A DNA stretch of 64,000 nucleotides, from assembly GCA_041751875.1 (NCBI GenBank), contig JBGSIC010000023.1:1-64000 (forward strand). The letters are read 5' to 3'. The DNA comes from JBGSIC01 sp041751875 (GTDB lineage: Bacteria > Bdellovibrionota > FAC87 > UBA2466 > JACKAF01). The notes beneath the pieces are model-generated. The model was given only the letters and a program-made list of their open reading frames with translations, made no database searches and had not been told where the DNA came from. Position numbers and translations under genes: made by a program. Shown here piece after piece: positions 61,673 through 64,000 of this stretch (position 1 is the stretch's first letter; the number at the start of each line of letters is the position of its first letter).

Positions 61673-62485
61673 TTAGGAGCGCCAAAAAACTTTGTTGAAG
61701 AAAAAAGCTGGGTAACCAGCCAAATCAAACCATTCCCGGTACATCTCGCGGTGGCGATTCACGCCGCGCAAATACATCCCTCTAACTAAAGAACGTGTGA
61801 GTGCTTGGTCATAGACCGCCACTTCAGCTATTTGCCCCACCCATTGAGAGCCTCCCCAAGCGGGGCCATCTCCTACCAACCAGTTGGCGGTGGAAGAGGC
61901 CGCAAGTGTGTTGCAACCAGCGCCGACCGAAATATTGTTCGTTCCCTCTAGAACGCCGTTTACATAAATTTGGTAATTGGAGGTCGCCGATCGAATGCCA
62001 ACGATGTGATGAAAATTACCGTTGGTAATCGTTGAGGTACTTATGGCCCCATACTCGCAACCGGGACCATCGTTCGAAAAATAGACACGACCGTTTGATG
62101 ATGCCGCCCCAGCCCACCAACCTGAATGCAAAGAATTAGAAACTTCTCCGCCAGCTGAGCGATTAGTGACCACCATGCCAGCCGCCGCGTCAGTAGTTCT
62201 AACCCAAGCCGAAATCGTCCAATCACTGGTTCCAGCAGCACCCATCGCGATGCCTTCCAATCGATCATTTACGCCATCAAAAGTAAGGGCGGGATTGAAA
62301 ATTCCGTACGCGCCGCGCGTCGGACAGTTTGTGCAGGTTGCGTCAAAATTATTTCCTGAGCTATCGCGAAACACGGTCGCGTTTTCTGCTTCGTTGAGAT
62401 GAAGCAAGAGTCTTGGCCCGACGCACCAAGCATTTGTCGGTGACAGAACAAAAATTCCGGCAACTATTCCCAAGAAAATTTTCAT
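61673..62485 (-). CDS. LamG/concanavalin-like surface protein (copy 1)
   Basis: A 270-residue exported protein (MKIFLGIVAGIFVLSPTNAW signal). The same plan as its paralogue: LLLHLNEAENATVFRDSSGN, CTNCPTRGAYGIFNPALTF, TISAWVRTTDAAAGM, NGNFHHIVGIRSATSN, and QIAEVAVYDQALTRSLVRGM. Conservation is strong throughout, so the duplication is fairly recent. The gap to the divergent delta-60 gene is 106 bp and must carry both promoters. Adhesin or surface-sugar binding is likely from fold, unproven. Confidence 0.82.
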   Translation of the reverse strand: MKIFLGIVAGIFVLSPTNAWCVGPRLLLHLNEAENATVFRDSSGNNFDATCTNCPTRGAYGIFNPALTFDGVNDRLEGIAMGAAGTSDWTISAWVRTTDAAAGMVVTNRSAGGEVSNSLHSGWWAGAASSNGRVYFSNDGPGCEYGAISTSTITNGNFHHIVGIRSATSNYQIYVNGVLEGTNNISVGAGCNTLAASSTANWLVGDGPAWGGSQWVGQIAEVAVYDQALTRSLVRGMYLRGVNRHREMYREWFDLAGYPAFFFNKVFWRS

Positions 62486-62591
62486 GCGTCTCTTTCTGAA
62501 AAAGATGGCAGAGCGTCACAGGCTCGAGAATTTAATTCTCTCTTATTAATGTACTGTATTCAATCGTCCTGCTTTCACATAAGATTAGCGG

Positions 62592-64000
62592 GTGCGGCAT
62601 AGAATTCTTGGAACAATTCTAATGCTCTGCCTATGGGCTGGGGATCTACTGGGACAATTTCCACGGTCGTGGGGGTGGAGCGATTTTCCGTTTCTGGACG
62701 AGTGGAACGCGGGAGGAATTATCTCCCAACCAGTCGGTTCAGATGACGACACGATACGTGCGTCGACTTATCAAAGTGATGGAAAACTCGTTGTTGTTGG
62801 ACGACAAAACAACGGCACACACAACGACTTCCTCATTATTCGCTATCATCCCGATGGTGGACTCGATACTTCCTTCGGCGGCACCGGTGCCGTCACGGTT
62901 AATTTCCCTGACGGGGAATCTCTCGCTCACTCGGTTGTCATTGATAACCAAGGAAAAATTGTCGTAGCGGGTCGCGCTTGGAATCCGACCGACTACGATT
63001 TTGGCGTCGCCCGCCTCACATCCAACGGCGCGCTCGATCCGGCGTTTGCGGCGGGCGTTGGCTACGCCCGCATTGATTTCGGCGGAGATGAATTTGCTCG
63101 CGGCATTGCCACCGATCTCGCGAACCGCATTGTTATCGCGGGCTATTCCAACCAAGCAGGGACTTACGACGTCGCGGTCGCCCGACTCACTACCGCAGGC
63201 GTTCTTGACGCCACCTTCAGCGGCGATGGTTTAGTCACTACCACACTGGGTACGGGTTGGGACATTGGCTACGCCATTGATATTGATCCGCAGGGAAAGT
63301 ATTTGGTGGCTGGAAGTTCTCGCACCGCTGGCGGAGAAGATTTTGCCATTCTTCGCTACCAAACAAACGGTGTTCTGGATCCCGCGTTTAGCGGGGATGG
63401 TTGGGACGTGTGGTCGTTAAGCACACTGAACGACAACGCATGGGCCCTTACGCAAGACACGAACAACCAGATTTTGGTTACCGGTTTTGCGGATCAGGGA
63501 GCTTCCCATTCCATGGCCCTGGCCATTTATGCAACAGACGGCAGCCGAGTCACCGCCAACAGTTACTCCTTTGCCGGCGGAGGAGTCGCGCGCTCTGTGC
63601 ACGCCGACACGTCTGGCAGCATCACCCTAGGGGGACGCGCTTGGAACGGCACCGACTGGGATTTTGCCGCGCTTCGCATTCAAGCCGCAGTAGGCCTCGA
63701 TGTCGGCTTTAGCGGCGACGGTGTCTCGCTGACTTCCATCGGCACGCGAGATGACATGGCTTATGGAATGGCTGTGCAGACGGATGGAAAACTTGTGGTC
63801 GTGGGTGTGGCGAACAATGGCACCAACGATGACTTTGCCGTAGCAAGATTTCTGACAAGTGGCGGTCTCGACACGGCATTTAGCGCCGACGGCAAAGTGA
63901 TCAATAGCATGGGTACCACCTCAGATGTGGCGATGTCCGTGGCCATTCAAACCAACAACGGCCGCATTGTGGTTGCTGGGTATGCTTACAACGGCGCGAA
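62592..64000 (+). CDS. Delta-60 repeat surface protein (3' end outside window)
   Basis: The open frame runs from GTG 62592 to the window edge (over 460 codons). It begins with a signal peptide (MRHRILGTILMLCLWAGDLL, then GQ). From about residue 60 it is a chain of about seven repeats of 55-60 residues of the uncharacterised delta-60 type: DGKLVVVGRQNNG..NDFLIIRYHPDGGLDTSF, then QGKIVVAGRAWN..YDFGVARLTSNGALDPAF, NRIVIAGYSN..YDVAVARLTTAGVLDATF, and so on. These form a beta-propeller-like fold in large surface proteins. ATG 62622 is another possible start. Upstream signals are weak. Confidence 0.85.
   Translation, partial: MRHRILGTILMLCLWAGDLLGQFPRSWGWSDFPFLDEWNAGGIISQPVGSDDDTIRASTYQSDGKLVVVGRQNNGTHNDFLIIRYHPDGGLDTSFGGTGAVTVNFPDGESLAHSVVIDNQGKIVVAGRAWNPTDYDFGVARLTSNGALDPAFAAGVGYARIDFGGDEFARGIATDLANRIVIAGYSNQAGTYDVAVARLTTAGVLDATFSGDGLVTTTLGTGWDIGYAIDIDPQGKYLVAGSSRTAGGEDFAILRYQTNGVLDPAFSGDGWDVWSLSTLNDNAWALTQDTNNQILVTGFADQGASHSMALAIYATDGSRVTANSYSFAGGGVARSVHADTSGSITLGGRAWNGTDWDFAALRIQAAVGLDVGFSGDGVSLTSIGTRDDMAYGMAVQTDGKLVVVGVANNGTNDDFAVARFLTSGGLDTAFSADGKVINSMGTTSDVAMSVAIQTNNGRIVVAGYAYNGA

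Noticed and set aside
1..64000. CRISPR arrays, insertion sequences, prophage or toxin-antitoxin modules
   Set aside because: None seen: no regularly spaced repeats, transposase, integrase or cas-like proteins.

Overview
The window reads as a chromosome segment of a free-living Gram-negative bacterium. It carries both inner-membrane lipoprotein maturation enzymes (lgt, lnt), several lipobox and signal-peptide proteins, outer-membrane barrel candidates, an O-antigen-ligase-type protein and phosphatidylethanolamine synthesis (pssA, psd). The mix of a class II (B12) ribonucleotide reductase, NHL, LamG and delta-60 surface proteins, a GYF-TPR protein, a diacylglyceryl transferase with a GRLGCF core and many small unknown exported proteins is typical of Bdellovibrionota/Oligoflexia and neighbouring former delta-proteobacteria. 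That placement is inference from gene style; no rRNA is present. Base composition looks even at roughly 50% G+C, with no obvious foreign island, transposase, prophage or CRISPR array.

Layout. 1-7 kb: an RRM protein (cut by the window edge), nrdJ behind a long unexplained leader, and polA. 7-16 kb: a divergent acyltransferase, exported unknowns, an EEP-family lipoprotein, a quinone-reductase-like MDR enzyme behind an attenuator-like hairpin, a nitroreductase, a coiled-coil exported protein, a GNAT enzyme and a polytopic membrane protein, ending at tRNA-His. 16.8-21.8 kb: a tightly overlapping plus-strand run of SPOR protein, cupin, mannose-1-phosphate guanylyltransferase, SRPBCC-like protein, lnt and lgt. 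22-30 kb: an NHL lipoprotein, a cystathionine beta-synthase plus gamma-lyase/synthase operon, purH and small exported proteins. 30-39 kb: a GYF-TPR protein, purD-purE-sua5-type operon, a hybrid histidine kinase, an exported methyltransferase-like protein, a DUF1015 protein and a barrel protein. 39-44 kb: a surface/polysaccharide group (S9 peptidase, polysaccharide deacetylase, O-antigen-ligase-like protein) and a tiny lipoprotein. 44-52 kb: fadI-fadJ, zinc-ribbon proteins, rplM-rpsI and a Wzi-like barrel. 52.8-59.2 kb: a minus-strand cluster ftsH - small acidic protein - psd - pssA - asd - truA - TonB/TolA-like protein. 59.5-64 kb: exported proteins, two tandem LamG paralogues and a divergent delta-60 repeat protein that runs off the end.

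Genes work together in blocks: envelope building (lgt/lnt, pssA/psd, ftsH, sugar-nucleotide and polysaccharide genes), purine synthesis (purD, purE, purH), sulfur amino acids (CBS + CGL) and beta-oxidation (fadI/fadJ). The most unusual observations are a cupin gene with no canonical start codon (an AUU start overlapping the SPOR gene), a duplicated tRNA-His 3' end, an attenuator-like leader before the MDR gene, the long nrdJ leader, and two tiny genes antisense to the 3' ends of their neighbours. I found no single locus that I can defend as a wholly new system.
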